NCBI RefSeq assembly: GCF_001509555.1 | Contig: NZ_LMAS01000015.1 | Location: forward strand, 1 to 64,000 | DNA: 64,000 bases | Reading direction: 5' to 3' | From: Bacillus sp. FJAT-29937 | GTDB lineage: Bacteria; Bacillota; Bacilli; Bacillales; Cytobacillaceae | In this document: one piece after another, positions 16,847 through 26,171 of the stretch | Layout: each line of letters starts with the position of its first letter | How positions within the stretch are numbered: the stretch's first letter is position 1 | Made by a program: the position numbers and the translations under genes | Notes under the pieces: model-generated | Told to the model about the DNA's origin: nothing | Database searches by the model: none | What the model saw: the letters and a program-made list of their open reading frames with translations, nothing else

Positions 16847-18118
16847 ATGAATGAACAACTAATTAAAGCCATTCAAGAGCACGCACGTCCATTTAGTGAG
16901 CTAGGGGATTTAGATATTTTTTTAAAAAGAGTCAACGATGAAAAGTATGTCCTGCTTGGGGAATCGTCACATGGAACGTCAGAGTTTTATAAAATTCGGG
17001 CTGAGCTTACAAAGAGACTTATTGTGGAAAAAGGATTTACTTTTATTGCCGTTGAGGGTGACTGGCCGGCATGTCAGCGGGTGAATGAGTATATTAAAGG
17101 CTGGGACAACACCTATTCCCGTGCGATAGACGTTTTGCAATCCTTTAACCGTTGGCCGACCTGGATGTGGGCGAATGAGGAAATGATCGATCTCATCGAA
17201 TGGGTAAAGGACTACAATCGAAAGCAGCCTCGGGAGAAGCAAGTCGGTTTTTATGGCATTGACCTGTACAGCCTTTGGGAATCGATGGATGAAATGATGA
17301 AGTATTTAAAGGAAACGAACTCCTCGGATCTTGAAGCTGCGCGGGAGACTTTCGCCTGCTTCGAGCCATTCAACCGGCAGCCCGAAAAATATGGCGTATC
17401 GGCCGCTTTTTACGGTGAAAACTGTCGGGAAGAAGTCATCAAGCTGTTAACCGAAATCTCTTCAAAAAGAAATATCTTTTCAGATCATGAGGAGGTCGGA
17501 TTAAATCTCGAGGTGAATGCCCTCATCACGGCAAATGCAGAGAATTATTACCGGACGATGATTGTCCATGACAATGAATCTTGGAATATTCGCGACCGCC
17601 ATATGGTTGAGGTTCTGAATCGAATGATGTCTTTCTTCGGAAATCAGGCTAAGGGAATCGTCTGGGAGCATAACACTCACGTCGGTGATGCCCGAGCCAC
17701 AGATATGGCGGATGCAGGAATGGTGAACGTTGGGCAGCTCCTGCGAGAACAGGAAGGCGAGGAAAACGTTTATGTTGTTGGCTTTGGCACACATCGCGGT
17801 TCCGTCATAGCTGCTCATCGCTGGGGTGACCATTTCAAAAAAATGATGACTCCTCCAGCTAAGGATGGAAGCTGGGAGGATCTGCTGCATAAGGCCGGAG
17901 CACAAGATAAAATACTAATGTTTAATGACGAGAATAGGCATTTATTTAATCAAACGATAGGTCATCGTGCCATTGGCGTGGTTTATAGTCCGATGAATGA
18001 ACATTATGGGAATTATGTGCCGTCAAGGATGTCGGAGCGGTATGATGCGTTTGTTTATTTGAATAATTCGAATGCGGTTACTCCGCTGGAAATTGGAGCG
18101 GGTATTGTGTCGTTGTAG
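16847..18118 (+). CDS. Erythromycin esterase family protein
   Basis: 423 residues from the ATG at 16847, six bases after GAGGG; the ATG at 16841 abuts the GAGGG and is less likely. It matches the Ere-like family: LLGESSHGTSEFYKIRAEL near residue 35, AVEGDWPACQRVNEYIKG near 68, FYGIDLYSLWESMDEM, and WEHNTHVGDARATDM, with His and Glu residues typical of the family. True EreA/EreB enzymes hydrolyse the macrolide lactone. Most chromosomal Bacillus members of this length have no proven substrate, so resistance should not be assumed. Monocistronic. Confidence 0.85.
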   Translation: MNEQLIKAIQEHARPFSELGDLDIFLKRVNDEKYVLLGESSHGTSEFYKIRAELTKRLIVEKGFTFIAVEGDWPACQRVNEYIKGWDNTYSRAIDVLQSFNRWPTWMWANEEMIDLIEWVKDYNRKQPREKQVGFYGIDLYSLWESMDEMMKYLKETNSSDLEAARETFACFEPFNRQPEKYGVSAAFYGENCREEVIKLLTEISSKRNIFSDHEEVGLNLEVNALITANAENYYRTMIVHDNESWNIRDRHMVEVLNRMMSFFGNQAKGIVWEHNTHVGDARATDMADAGMVNVGQLLREQEGEENVYVVGFGTHRGSVIAAHRWGDHFKKMMTPPAKDGSWEDLLHKAGAQDKILMFNDENRHLFNQTIGHRAIGVVYSPMNEHYGNYVPSRMSERYDAFVYLNNSNAVTPLEIGAGIVSL

Positions 18119-18130
18119 ATGGGGGTTTTG

Positions 18131-18159
18131 AGGTGGACTGTGGATTGGTCCACCTTTTT
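18131..18159 (+). terminator. Terminator of the erythromycin-esterase-like gene
   Basis: AGGTGGAC ... GTCCACCT hairpin followed by TTTTT, 13 bases past the stop codon. Confidence 0.85.
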
Positions 18160-18271
18160 CAAATTGAAAATTCCACGCTCACTCAAAATTTTGACTCAAT
18201 TATGCTTTTTCAAGGAGTTTGGATGACCTTTAGGCAAATTTAGCAACTCATTTTCATGTTAGAGTTGTTTA

Positions 18272-18540
18272 TCAGCCAATTGAGTCATTTATCAGCTAGT
18301 TTGGACTGACTTTTAAGCAAACGAGGCTGCCTCTTCCCTTGTCCGATGTATTTGTCTGCCAATTTGAGTCATTTATCAGCTAGTTTGGACTGACTTTTAA
18401 GCAAACGAAGCTGCCTCTTCCCTAGTTCGATGTATTTGTCAGCCAATTTGGGTCGTTTGTCAGCCAGTTTCATCAGTTTGTCAGCCAATTCGGATCGTTT
18501 GTCAGCCAAATCGACCTGTTTGTCAGCCAATTGAAGAAAA
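18272..18540 (+). repeat. TTTGTCAGCCAA array 4 with an 84-bp duplication
   Basis: Five 21-bp units start at 18435, 18456, 18477, 18498 and 18519. In front, an 84-bp block (GAGTCATTTATCAGCTAGTT to about TTTGTCTGCC) occurs twice, starting at 18282 and 18366, with a handful of differences. The duplicated block itself contains degenerate TTTATCAGC units; 84 is four times 21. Confidence 0.8.
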
Positions 18541-18653
18541 TGGCAACATATAGCCAAAGACAACACTGCCCCTCCCCCTCTTGTCCCATTGACTAACTAC
18601 CTGTAAAATACTGAATAATGGGACACGGTGAATAGGAAGGGGCTGCACTGCAA

Positions 18654-19409
18654 TTGAATAACAAAAACAAAACGGTTGTCCGGTCGATGGATGTGTTAAA
18701 TTTATTTATTGAACATTCTGAATTGTCATTCCAAGAAATTATCAATCTATCAGGGATTCCGAAAACGTCAGTCTATCGAATGCTCCTATCGTTGGAGGAA
18801 ATGGGGTTTTTGGAAAAAGGAAGAGATGCGAAATACAGACTAGGACTTTTGTTTCTCAAATTTGGCCATCTCGTTTCGGCAAGGCTTGATTTACGTCAGA
18901 TTGCCTATCCATTAATGAATGATTTACATAATGATGTAAAAGAAGCCATTAATTTGATCGTGAAAGAAGGCAATGAAGCCATCTATATCGAAAAAATTGA
19001 TACGAAACAAAAGGTTCGTCTGTATACAGCGATTGGAAGGAAAAGTCCGCTGTATGCGGGGGCTTGTTCGCGTTCTATTTTGTCATTCTTACCTGATTCG
19101 GACATACAAGAATATCTTGATTCCATAGAACTCAAATCGTTTGCGCTCGGTACGATTACTGACAAAGAAAGACTTTATGAATCCATTAAACAAGCGAGAA
19201 TCAATGGATTTACAATCAGTCATTCCGAATTGGAAAATTATACATCTGCTGTTGCCGTTCCTATTTTTAATCACAAGGGCGAAGTGATTGCAGGGATCAG
19301 CATTGCGGGGATCGAAGCAAATTATCAGGACGGGAACATCGAGTACTTTGCCAATAAAGCGAAGAAAGTGGCAGAAGAAATATCGATGCGTTTAGGGCAT
19401 ACGAAATAG
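18654..19409 (+). CDS. IclR-family regulator (KipR-like)
   Basis: 251 residues, the standard IclR length. Residues ~20-50 form a winged helix-turn-helix (LSFQEIINLSGIPKTSVYRM). The remainder is the effector-binding domain (AIYIEKIDTKQKVRLYTAIG, SPLYAGACSRSILSFL, SAVAVPIFNHKGEVIAGISI). The start is TTG, since GTG upstream reads into a stop. Next to the 5-oxoprolinase cluster, as kipR is in B. subtilis, so it probably controls that cluster. Convergent with accC; the two share the hairpin at 19415-19441. The likely operators are the palindromes at 23018 and 23194. Confidence 0.88.
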   Translation: MNNKNKTVVRSMDVLNLFIEHSELSFQEIINLSGIPKTSVYRMLLSLEEMGFLEKGRDAKYRLGLLFLKFGHLVSARLDLRQIAYPLMNDLHNDVKEAINLIVKEGNEAIYIEKIDTKQKVRLYTAIGRKSPLYAGACSRSILSFLPDSDIQEYLDSIELKSFALGTITDKERLYESIKQARINGFTISHSELENYTSAVAVPIFNHKGEVIAGISIAGIEANYQDGNIEYFANKAKKVAEEISMRLGHTK

Positions 19410-19441
19410 AAAAAGAGGGTCTCCATCAAATGGAGACCCTC
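19407..19441 (-). terminator. Hairpin between the IclR and accC genes
   Basis: A perfect 12-base stem GAGGGTCTCCAT / ATGGAGACCCTC with a three-base loop. On the minus strand it is followed by TTTTTCTATTT, so it best serves the accC operon. It may also slow plus-strand transcription. Confidence 0.85.
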
Positions 19442-19447
19442 CGCTAT

Positions 19448-20791
19448 TTATATTTTATATGTCTCAAGAAAGTTTGTGTTAAAATCGCCGCTCAAAAACA
19501 CTTCGTCTTGCAGCAAGCCTATGTGAAATGGAATGGTCGTATAGACGCCTTCCACCGTAAATTCGTCAAGGGCACGGATCATTTTGCGAATGGCTTCATC
19601 CCTTGTTTTACCGTGCACAATTAATTTTGCAACCATCGAATCATAAAACGGCTGAATAGTATATCCAGAATAGACAGCCGAGTCAATACGGACGCCCAAC
19701 CCTCCCGGAGGAGTATATTCTGTGATCTTCCCAGGTGACGGCATAAAGTTATTGGCCGGGTTTTCAGCATTGATTCGGCACTCGATAGACCAGCCAGAAA
19801 GCACAATATCTTCCTGTTGATATGGCAATGGGAAACCAGAAGCAATGCGTATTTGTTCCTGAACCAAGTCAATTCCTGTGACCATCTCCGTAATTGTGTG
19901 CTCCACTTGAATACGGGTATTCATTTCCATGAAATAGAATGTGTCATTTGTATGGTCGTAAATGAATTCAACCGTACCAGCCCCCGTATAGTTGACTGCT
20001 TGACTGGCTCGAACAGCCGCTTGTCCCATTTTTTCACGTGTCTCTGATGAAATGGCTGGGGACGGCGTTTCCTCAATCAGCTTCTGCATTCTTCGTTGAA
20101 TCGTGCAATCACGTTCGCCAAGATGGATGACCTTACCAGCCCCATCAGCCAAAATTTGAATTTCAACGTGGCGAAAATCCTCTATAAATTTTTCCAAATA
20201 GACTCCTGGATCGCCGAAAGCTGTTGCGGCCTCCTGCTGTGTAATTTCAATCGCTTTTTTCAAGCTGTCAGCGTCACGTGCAACACGGATACCCTTTCCG
20301 CCACCGCCTGCTGTTGCTTTAATAATCACTGGAAATCCAATCTTTTCAGCAATCTGGAGGCCTTCCTCATAATCCTTTATAATTCCGTCAGAGCCTGGGG
20401 TGATGGGAACGCCCGCAGCTTGCATTGTCTGCCTGGCAACGTCTTTAATGCCCATCTTTCGAATGGAGTCAGCTGATGGGCCGATAAAGACGATGCCAGC
20501 TTCTTGACATAGTGCAGCAAAATCAGCATTTTCAGCAAGAAAACCGTAGCCGGGATGGATGCCGTCAACACCTGTCAAAGTGGCGATATTAATAATATTT
20601 TCGGTGTTTAAATAACTGTCTTTAGAAGGGGCAGGTCCAATGCAATACGCTTCATCCGCTATTTTTACATGGAGCGCATCCCGGTCTGCTTCCGAAAAGA
20701 TGGCAACTGTTTGGATGTTGAGCTCCTTGCACGCCCTGATGACTCGAACAGCAATTTCTCCTCGATTCGCAATTAATATTTTTGTAAGCAT
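19448..20791 (-). CDS. accC: Biotin carboxylase, AccC type, in the 5-oxoprolinase cluster
   Basis: 447 residues, standard length. N-terminal fold [23 protein letters not shown]-grasp glycine loop [44 protein letters not shown]. It carboxylates biotin on BCCP using ATP and bicarbonate. It follows the BCCP gene with TAA next to ATG, and is last in the order pxpB-pxpC-accB-accC. That placement suggests a second accC paralogue dedicated to a lactam-type substrate rather than fatty acid synthesis; this is inference. An accBC pair for fatty acid synthesis would normally sit elsewhere. Confidence 0.9.
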   Translation of the reverse strand: MLTKILIANRGEIAVRVIRACKELNIQTVAIFSEADRDALHVKIADEAYCIGPAPSKDSYLNTENIINIATLTGVDGIHPGYGFLAENADFAALCQEAGIVFIGPSADSIRKMGIKDVARQTMQAAGVPITPGSDGIIKDYEEGLQIAEKIGFPVIIKATAGGGGKGIRVARDADSLKKAIEITQQEAATAFGDPGVYLEKFIEDFRHVEIQILADGAGKVIHLGERDCTIQRRMQKLIEETPSPAISSETREKMGQAAVRASQAVNYTGAGTVEFIYDHTNDTFYFMEMNTRIQVEHTITEMVTGIDLVQEQIRIASGFPLPYQQEDIVLSGWSIECRINAENPANNFMPSPGKITEYTPPGGLGVRIDSAVYSGYTIQPFYDSMVAKLIVHGKTRDEAIRKMIRALDEFTVEGVYTTIPFHIGLLQDEVFLSGDFNTNFLETYKI

Positions 20792-21259
20792 TTATTCACT
20801 CACCTTCACGGTAAACAATGGCTGGCCATATTCAATAATTTGTCCGTCTTCTACTAGAATCTCAATAATTTCTCCATTAACTCCAGCCGGAACTTCATTC
20901 AATAGTTTCATAGCCTCCAAAATACATACAGGCTCATTTTCGGCAACAATGGAACCAACTTGTACGAATGGCTCTGCTTCTGGATTTGGACGGGCATAGA
21001 AAGTTCCAATCATTGGTGCTTGAATGACATGGAGACCGCTTTCTTCTTTAACAGCAGCCGGACTTTCTGTCTTCTTCTCTGCGGCTTCTAATAAAGCTTG
21101 TGTATCCTCCACAGCTTTTCGATTTTCTATGTTTGCAGAGATATTTTCTGCGCCTTGTTTTTGGTAATAAAGCTTGAAATCCCCTTTTTCTAGCTTCAGC
21201 ACGTCAATTGAAGATTGTTCTATGATTCCCATTAATTCTTTTAATTCATCGGTTTTCAT
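20792..21259 (-). CDS. accB: Biotin carboxyl carrier protein, AccB type
   Basis: 155 residues. Residues 1-30 are helical ([20 protein letters not shown]), followed by an Ala/Glu-rich linker and a C-terminal biotinyl domain with the [15 protein letters not shown] motif; the Lys of AMKL is the biotin site. It has [19 protein letters not shown] upstream, as in AccB. Directly followed by accC and preceded by pxpC with a four-base gap, so one operon. Confidence 0.92.
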   Translation of the reverse strand: MKTDELKELMGIIEQSSIDVLKLEKGDFKLYYQKQGAENISANIENRKAVEDTQALLEAAEKKTESPAAVKEESGLHVIQAPMIGTFYARPNPEAEPFVQVGSIVAENEPVCILEAMKLLNEVPAGVNGEIIEILVEDGQIIEYGQPLFTVKVSE

Positions 21260-21263
21260 CTCT

Positions 21264-22268
21264 TTATGCCCTCTCTTTCTTTAATGCTTTCATGCGAATA
21301 CCCATCGCTAATTTGCGGAGCATTCTCTCTTGCTTAATCAATTCCGTTTCTGCCTGTTCAAGCGAAACTTCCTTGAATTGGATAGTAGAGTTTGGCTGCA
21401 ATTGAGCCAAACGAGGTAAATCAGCGGAAATGACTTGTCCGATTTTTGGATAGCCTCCTGCCGTTTGTCGATCCACCATTAAAATAATCGGCTGGCCGTT
21501 TGACGGAACTTGAATCGTGCCATATGTGACACCTTCTGACAGTAGCTCAAACTGCTCAGATAAACTAAGCTGTTCCCCTTCTAACCGGTAGCCCATCCGA
21601 TCCGCTTGTGTTGTTAATGTATAAGGATTTGAAAAAAACTTTTGCAGACTAGCTGAATCGAACCGCTTGTATTCAGAACCTTGCACAACCCGAATCGTTT
21701 GTTTTTTATTCAATGAAAGAAATTCTGAATAGTTGACGGACCATGTAAAATGAGCATCCATTTTTTCTAATTGATGAACGAATGACTGACTGATTGTATT
21801 AGGGGTTCCACATGTAAACACATCGCCTTTTTGCAATGCCCTGCCCTGAAACCCTCCGATTGCTGCTCGTAGATACGTGCTCTTACTCCCCATTACTTCG
21901 GGAATATCTATTCCGCCGGCGAAAGCCAAATAAGCCCGGCACCCCTTAATGGCGGATTTAAATTGTAAAATAGAACCTTTACGAATGAGAATCGGTCTCC
22001 ACAACGGCACCTTTTCTCCGTCAATGGTTGGCTGCAAATCACCGCCCGTGATGGCAATTAACTGATCGCTTTCAAATTGGAGAGTTAACCCGAAAAGAGT
22101 AACTTCAAGCGCTCCCTCCCCTTCATTATTGCCAACGAGCAAATTGGCAATCTTTAGTGAAGTGGCATCCATTGCCCCGCTGACGAGAACCCCAAATTTT
22201 TGCGAACCGAATCTCCCTAAGTCTTGAATGGTAGTCATTAATCCAGGATGAAGTACTTTCACGCTCAT
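21264..22268 (-). CDS. pxpC: 5-oxoprolinase subunit C / biotin-dependent carboxyltransferase family (KipA)
   Basis: 334 residues. Pattern [58 protein letters not shown] and [16 protein letters not shown] is that of the KipA/PxpC family, related to the allophanate hydrolase part of urea amidolyase. With PxpA and PxpB it forms ATP-dependent 5-oxoprolinase, converting pyroglutamate to glutamate. The start overlaps the pxpB stop by four bases (ATGA), indicating coupled translation. The nearby accB/accC genes are notable because homologous domains are fused to biotin enzymes elsewhere. Confidence 0.92.
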   Translation of the reverse strand: MSVKVLHPGLMTTIQDLGRFGSQKFGVLVSGAMDATSLKIANLLVGNNEGEGALEVTLFGLTLQFESDQLIAITGGDLQPTIDGEKVPLWRPILIRKGSILQFKSAIKGCRAYLAFAGGIDIPEVMGSKSTYLRAAIGGFQGRALQKGDVFTCGTPNTISQSFVHQLEKMDAHFTWSVNYSEFLSLNKKQTIRVVQGSEYKRFDSASLQKFFSNPYTLTTQADRMGYRLEGEQLSLSEQFELLSEGVTYGTIQVPSNGQPIILMVDRQTAGGYPKIGQVISADLPRLAQLQPNSTIQFKEVSLEQAETELIKQERMLRKLAMGIRMKALKKERA

Positions 22269-22999
22269 TGTTTCATCTCCTTATAGGCAGCATACTCTTC
22301 AAGAGGAATGGGTTCAAAGCGGATTCGATCGCCAGACTGCAACAGCGTTGGCGGCGAGAGCTCCGGAAGAAATAAATCAAGCGGAGTCCGGCCGATAAGC
22401 TGCCAGCCTCCTGGTGTTTCAAGCGGGTAGATGCCTGTTTGTTTCCCTGCAATTCCAACAGTGCCAGGCGGAATGGCTAGCAGCGGAGATTCTTTACGTG
22501 GAGTGGCAATTTTTTCATCCATTCCCCCCATGAACGGAAACCCTGGCGCAAAACCAATCATATAGACTAAGTATTCATTTGACGAATGAATTTGAATGAC
22601 CTCTTCAGCAGAAAGTCCGTTATATTTCGCCACATACTCCAGATCTGGGCCAAACTCCCCTCCATAGGCAACAGGGATTGTGACAAGCCGTTTTTCGGAT
22701 TCTCCACTTTCACCTAATTTCTCCAATAAGTCAGAAATGTAAGTGCTTACTAGTTTATAAGGACTTGAGGCTTTTTTATCCGTATTGGATCGATAGACAG
22801 CAACAGGATCATAGTAGACTGTCAAGCTATTATAGGCCGGCACAGATTCCATTAATCCTGTAAACGCATATTTTTCTAATAAGTTTGATAGACCTTTCAC
22901 CTTTTCATGGGTGGCAGGGCAGATTCCTTCGCCTAACTGAATCACTAGCGCAGAATCTCCTAGAGGCCTGATGTTTATATCTTTTTTGTGGTGGGCCAT
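22265..22999 (-). CDS. pxpB: 5-oxoprolinase subunit B (KipI)
   Basis: 244 residues. INIRPLGDSALVIQLGEG at the start, VYYDPV near 70, and the conserved YMIGFAPGFPFMGG, PRKESPLLAIPPGTVGIAG, QTGIYPLETPGGWQLIGRTP run. In B. subtilis KipI also binds the sporulation kinase KinA. The enzymatic role with PxpA and PxpC is established for the family. First gene of the minus-strand operon; the upstream 250 bases hold the shared divergent promoter region. Confidence 0.93.
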   Translation of the reverse strand: MAHHKKDINIRPLGDSALVIQLGEGICPATHEKVKGLSNLLEKYAFTGLMESVPAYNSLTVYYDPVAVYRSNTDKKASSPYKLVSTYISDLLEKLGESGESEKRLVTIPVAYGGEFGPDLEYVAKYNGLSAEEVIQIHSSNEYLVYMIGFAPGFPFMGGMDEKIATPRKESPLLAIPPGTVGIAGKQTGIYPLETPGGWQLIGRTPLDLFLPELSPPTLLQSGDRIRFEPIPLEEYAAYKEMKQ

Positions 23000-23017
23000 A
23001 GGTAACAGCTCCTCGAG

Positions 23018-23035
23018 GTTTCGAATTTCGGTAAC
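23018..23035 (-). promoter_or_regulatory. Operator-like palindrome in the pxpB leader
   Basis: GTTTCGAATTTCGGTAAC is an imperfect palindrome closely similar, in reverse complement, to the one at 23194. It lies just downstream of the predicted pxpB transcription start, a position suited to repression. I infer the neighbouring IclR protein as the binder. Confidence 0.5.
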
Positions 23036-23063
23036 GCCGTTCTGTTAAACGGATACTATTCAC

Positions 23064-23091
23064 ATTATAATTTATTTCAATCGAAAAACAA
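23064..23091 (-). promoter_or_regulatory. Putative sigma-A promoter of pxpB-pxpC-accB-accC
   Basis: Minus-strand TTGTTT (23086-23091), 16-base spacer, perfect TATAAT (23064-23069). Confidence 0.6.
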
Positions 23092-23142
23092 GTGAGAAAA
23101 TAGGGAAAACCGCAACAGTTTAACTTTTCATATAATTTCATC

Positions 23143-23171
23143 TTTTCAAGTAAAAAATAGTATGCTAGAAT
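23143..23171 (+). promoter_or_regulatory. Putative sigma-A promoter of pxpA-ycsG-ycsI
   Basis: TTTTCA (23143-23148), 17-base spacer, TAGAAT (23166-23171), about 85 bases before the pxpA start codon. Confidence 0.55.
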
Positions 23172-23193
23172 TGGTTTACGTTTCAAAACTCAG

Positions 23194-23210
23194 GTTCCGA
23201 ATATCGAAAC
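23194..23210 (+). promoter_or_regulatory. Operator-like palindrome in the pxpA leader
   Basis: GTTCCGAATATCGAAAC is a 17-base palindrome with one mismatch pair. Its reverse complement resembles the 23018 site. It sits ~20 bases downstream of the plus-strand -10 box, mirroring the arrangement on the other side. Confidence 0.5.
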
Positions 23211-23255
23211 AACAACATTGGAAACGCTTACCAAACAAAAAGTGGAGGGGAGAAC

Positions 23256-24026
23256 ATGTTTCAGGTCGATTTGAATTGTGATTTAGGAGAGAGCTTCGGA
23301 CGGTACAAGCTCGGAGAACAGGAAGAAATTTTGAAGTACGTGACTTCTGCCAATATTGCTTGCGGTTTTCATAGCGGAGACCCAACAGTAATGAGAGAAA
23401 CCGTGAAAATGGCTATTGCCAATGGGGTCAAAATTGGCGCTCACCCTGGTTTGCCGGATCTTAACGGTTTCGGAAGAAGAGAAATGGCCATTACCCCTCA
23501 GCAAGGATATGACATGGTCGTGTACCAAATTGGGGCATTGCAAGGATTCTTGTCAACGTTTAATGAACAAATGCAGCACGTCAAACCCCATGGTGCTTTG
23601 TACAATATGGCTGCAAAGGATCAAAAGCTTTCCGAAGCCATCGCACAAGCCGTTTATGATGTATCACCTTCATTGATATTATTCGGCCTGGCTGGAAGTG
23701 AATTAACGAAAGCGGGAGAAAAGATCGGACTAAAGACGGCCCATGAAGTATTTGCTGATCGTACGTATCAAGCAGACGGCTCTCTAACTTCACGATCTCA
23801 GTCTGATGCACTGATTACAGATCAAGAACAATCTGTCGGACAAGTTGTGAAAATGGTGACAGAAGGAAAAGTCGTTTCTCAGCAAAAAACAGAAGTTTCG
23901 TTACGCGCAGATACCATTTGTATTCACGGAGACGGTGAACATGCACTAGATTTTGCAAGATATATTAACGAAACATTAGAAAAAAATAATATTACAGTAT
24001 CAGCAATCTGTAACTGGGAGGCATAA
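23256..24026 (+). CDS. pxpA: 5-oxoprolinase subunit A (LamB/YcsF family)
   Basis: 256 residues, usual length. [17 protein letters not shown] at the start, [46 protein letters not shown] and the C-terminal [11 protein letters not shown] are diagnostic of the LamB/YcsF family. It supplies the lactam-opening part of 5-oxoprolinase with PxpB and PxpC. GGAGGGG lies five bases before the ATG. The ycsG ATG follows the stop codon by one base. Confidence 0.93.
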   Translation: MFQVDLNCDLGESFGRYKLGEQEEILKYVTSANIACGFHSGDPTVMRETVKMAIANGVKIGAHPGLPDLNGFGRREMAITPQQGYDMVVYQIGALQGFLSTFNEQMQHVKPHGALYNMAAKDQKLSEAIAQAVYDVSPSLILFGLAGSELTKAGEKIGLKTAHEVFADRTYQADGSLTSRSQSDALITDQEQSVGQVVKMVTEGKVVSQQKTEVSLRADTICIHGDGEHALDFARYINETLEKNNITVSAICNWEA

Positions 24027-24027
24027 T

Positions 24028-25257
24028 ATGGGAGTTCCTAAAGTGGAAGATACACAAAAAACTTCGGTGAAGAAAAAGGCAAGTAGAAGTGTTTTACTCG
24101 GTGCAGCCTTTTTAATGGCAACTTCATCCATTGGACCTGGATTTTTAACACAAACAACGGTATTTACACAGCAATTGGCGGCAAGCTTTGCTTTTGTTAT
24201 TTTAATTTCATTATTATTAGACGTTGTTGCCCAAGTAAACATCTGGCGAATCATTGCGGTTTCAGGACTGCGCGGACAGGAAATTGCCAACAAAGTGTTG
24301 CCTGGACTTGGCGTTGTTTTAGCCATCCTAATCGTTATAGGCGGTTTAGCATTTAACATCGGGAACGTAGCCGGTGCTGGATTAGGTCTGAACGCGATGC
24401 TCGGCCTGGATCCAATTATGGGCGCTATTATTAGTGCTGCGGTTGCAATTTTTATTTTCTTAGTAAAAGAAGCGGGTAAAGCGATGGATAGATTCGCCCA
24501 AATTGCAGGGGGAGTCATGATTCTTCTTATGCTTTACGTAGCTTTCTCAACTTCACCGCCTGTCGGAGAAGCAATCGTGAATACGTTCGCACCGGAACAG
24601 ATTAGTATATTCGCTATTGTTACGCTAGTTGGTGGTACAGTAGGGGGATACATTACATTTGCCGGCGGACACCGTCTATTAGATGCGGGAGTCAAAGGTA
24701 TTGAGTCATTGCCAGAAGTGACAAAAAGCTCTGTTTTTGGGATTGCCGTAACTGGCGTTATGCGTGTCGCGCTTTTCTTAGCTGTCCTAGGGGTTGTTGC
24801 AAAAGGTTTAACGATTGATCCAGCGAATCCGCCAGCTTCTGTTTTTAAACTAGCTGCAGGTGAAGTCGGATTTCGCATGTTTGGTGTAATCATGTGGGCG
24901 GCGGCCATAACATCTGTTGTCGGAGCAGCCTATACGTCTGTTTCTTTTATCCGCTCGTTTCACCCAACAATTGAAAAACACAAAAACTGGATCATTATTG
25001 GATTTATCTTAGTTTCAACATTAACATTCGCCCTTGTCGGAAGACCAGTTACAATCTTGCTTCTCGTTGGTGCGTTAAATGCTCTTATTTTACCGTTAGC
25101 ATTAGGAACTCTATTAGTTGCGGCATACAAGAAAAATATTGTTGGCGCATATAAGCATCCGCTATGGTTGACGATTACAGGTGGAATTGTTGTGATCATC
25201 ATGAGTTATTTGAGTATTAGAACATTGATCGAGCAATTACCTCAGCTATTTAAGTAA
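24028..25257 (+). CDS. ycsG: NRAMP-family transporter (YcsG-like)
   Basis: 409 residues with about eleven hydrophobic helices. The segment SSIGPGFLTQTTVF near 32-45 takes the place of the metal-binding DPGN motif of true NRAMP proteins, lacking that Asp and Asn. Metal transport is therefore doubtful. As its position between pxpA and ycsI is shared with B. subtilis ycsF-ycsG-ycsI, it more likely imports 5-oxoproline or a related compound (inference). Confidence 0.85.
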   Translation: MGVPKVEDTQKTSVKKKASRSVLLGAAFLMATSSIGPGFLTQTTVFTQQLAASFAFVILISLLLDVVAQVNIWRIIAVSGLRGQEIANKVLPGLGVVLAILIVIGGLAFNIGNVAGAGLGLNAMLGLDPIMGAIISAAVAIFIFLVKEAGKAMDRFAQIAGGVMILLMLYVAFSTSPPVGEAIVNTFAPEQISIFAIVTLVGGTVGGYITFAGGHRLLDAGVKGIESLPEVTKSSVFGIAVTGVMRVALFLAVLGVVAKGLTIDPANPPASVFKLAAGEVGFRMFGVIMWAAAITSVVGAAYTSVSFIRSFHPTIEKHKNWIIIGFILVSTLTFALVGRPVTILLLVGALNALILPLALGTLLVAAYKKNIVGAYKHPLWLTITGGIVVIIMSYLSIRTLIEQLPQLFK

Positions 25258-25286
25258 TCTATAGAATAAATCGGGGGAATGGATAA

Positions 25287-26078
25287 ATGGGAAACTATGA
25301 AACTATGAATCCGCAAGAAATTAGGGAATTGATTCGAAAGCAAGAAATCACAGGGCCGACAGCCGGAATGTCAAAAGGGAATACACAAGCGAACTTGGTC
25401 ATTTTGAAAAAAGAGCATGCCTTTGACTTCTTGTTATTTTGCCAGCGTAATCCGAAACCATGTCCATTATTGGATGTGACGGAGCCCGGCTCTCCTGTTC
25501 CGGCTGCGATTGCAAAAGAGGCAGATATCCGAAAAGACATCCCGAAATATCGTATTTATCGAGACGGGGTATTTACAGAGGAAGTCACAGATATAACGGA
25601 GTACTGGGAAGATGACATGGTTGGCTTCCTGCTGGGATGCAGCTTTACATTTGAAACACCTCTCCTCGAGAATGGGATTCCTATTCGCCATATCGAGGAA
25701 AACTGTAACGTTCCGATGTACAAAACGAATATTCAGTGCAATAAAGCTGGGCTATTCGAGGGGCCGACAGTTGTTAGTATGCGTCCAATGACACCGGAAG
25801 ACGCCATCCGTGCTGTCCAGATCACAACTCGTTTCCCTGCTGTACACGGTGCACCTATCCATATCGGAGATCCAAGCCAAATTGGCATTGCCGATATTTC
25901 AAAACCTGATTTCGGAGACGCTGTGACTTTGAAAGACGGAGAGGTTCCCGTATTTTGGGCATGCGGCGTCACCCCTCAAGCGGTTGCCATGGAAAGCAAG
26001 CCTTCCATCATGATTACACATGCACCAGGATGCATGTTCATCAGTGATATAAAGGATAAAGACTTGAGCGTATTGTAA
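25287..26078 (+). CDS. ycsI: Putative hydro-lyase, YcsI/DUF1445 family
   Basis: 263 residues. MNPQEIRELIRKQEITGPTA at the start, then VTEPGSPVPA, YRIYRDGVFTEEVTDITEYW, FLLGCSFTFETPLLENGIP and a C-terminal THAPGCMFISDIKD, all typical of the family. Related proteins include D-glutamate cyclase, which dehydrates D-glutamate to 5-oxo-D-proline, so a role beside 5-oxoprolinase is plausible. A GGGGG ribosome binding site is present, and it is co-transcribed after ycsG (29-base gap). A terminator follows. Confidence 0.85.
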   Translation: MGNYETMNPQEIRELIRKQEITGPTAGMSKGNTQANLVILKKEHAFDFLLFCQRNPKPCPLLDVTEPGSPVPAAIAKEADIRKDIPKYRIYRDGVFTEEVTDITEYWEDDMVGFLLGCSFTFETPLLENGIPIRHIEENCNVPMYKTNIQCNKAGLFEGPTVVSMRPMTPEDAIRAVQITTRFPAVHGAPIHIGDPSQIGIADISKPDFGDAVTLKDGEVPVFWACGVTPQAVAMESKPSIMITHAPGCMFISDIKDKDLSVL

Positions 26079-26093
26079 TAAGCAGCATATCAT

Positions 26094-26131
26094 GAGACGA
26101 TGCCTCCATACATCGTCTCTTTGGACTTTTT
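26094..26131 (+). terminator. Terminator of the pxpA-ycsG-ycsI operon
   Basis: Perfect GAGACGATG / CATCGTCTC stem (26094-26119), then TTTGGACTTTTT. Confidence 0.85.
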
Positions 26132-26171
26132 AGGTTTGATTGTCGTGTTTTCGAGTAGGTATTAGAATTTA

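Noticed and set aside
16847-18118. Calling the erythromycin-esterase-family gene a macrolide resistance gene
   Set aside because: Family membership alone does not show macrolide hydrolysis; there is no resistance context or mobile element nearby.
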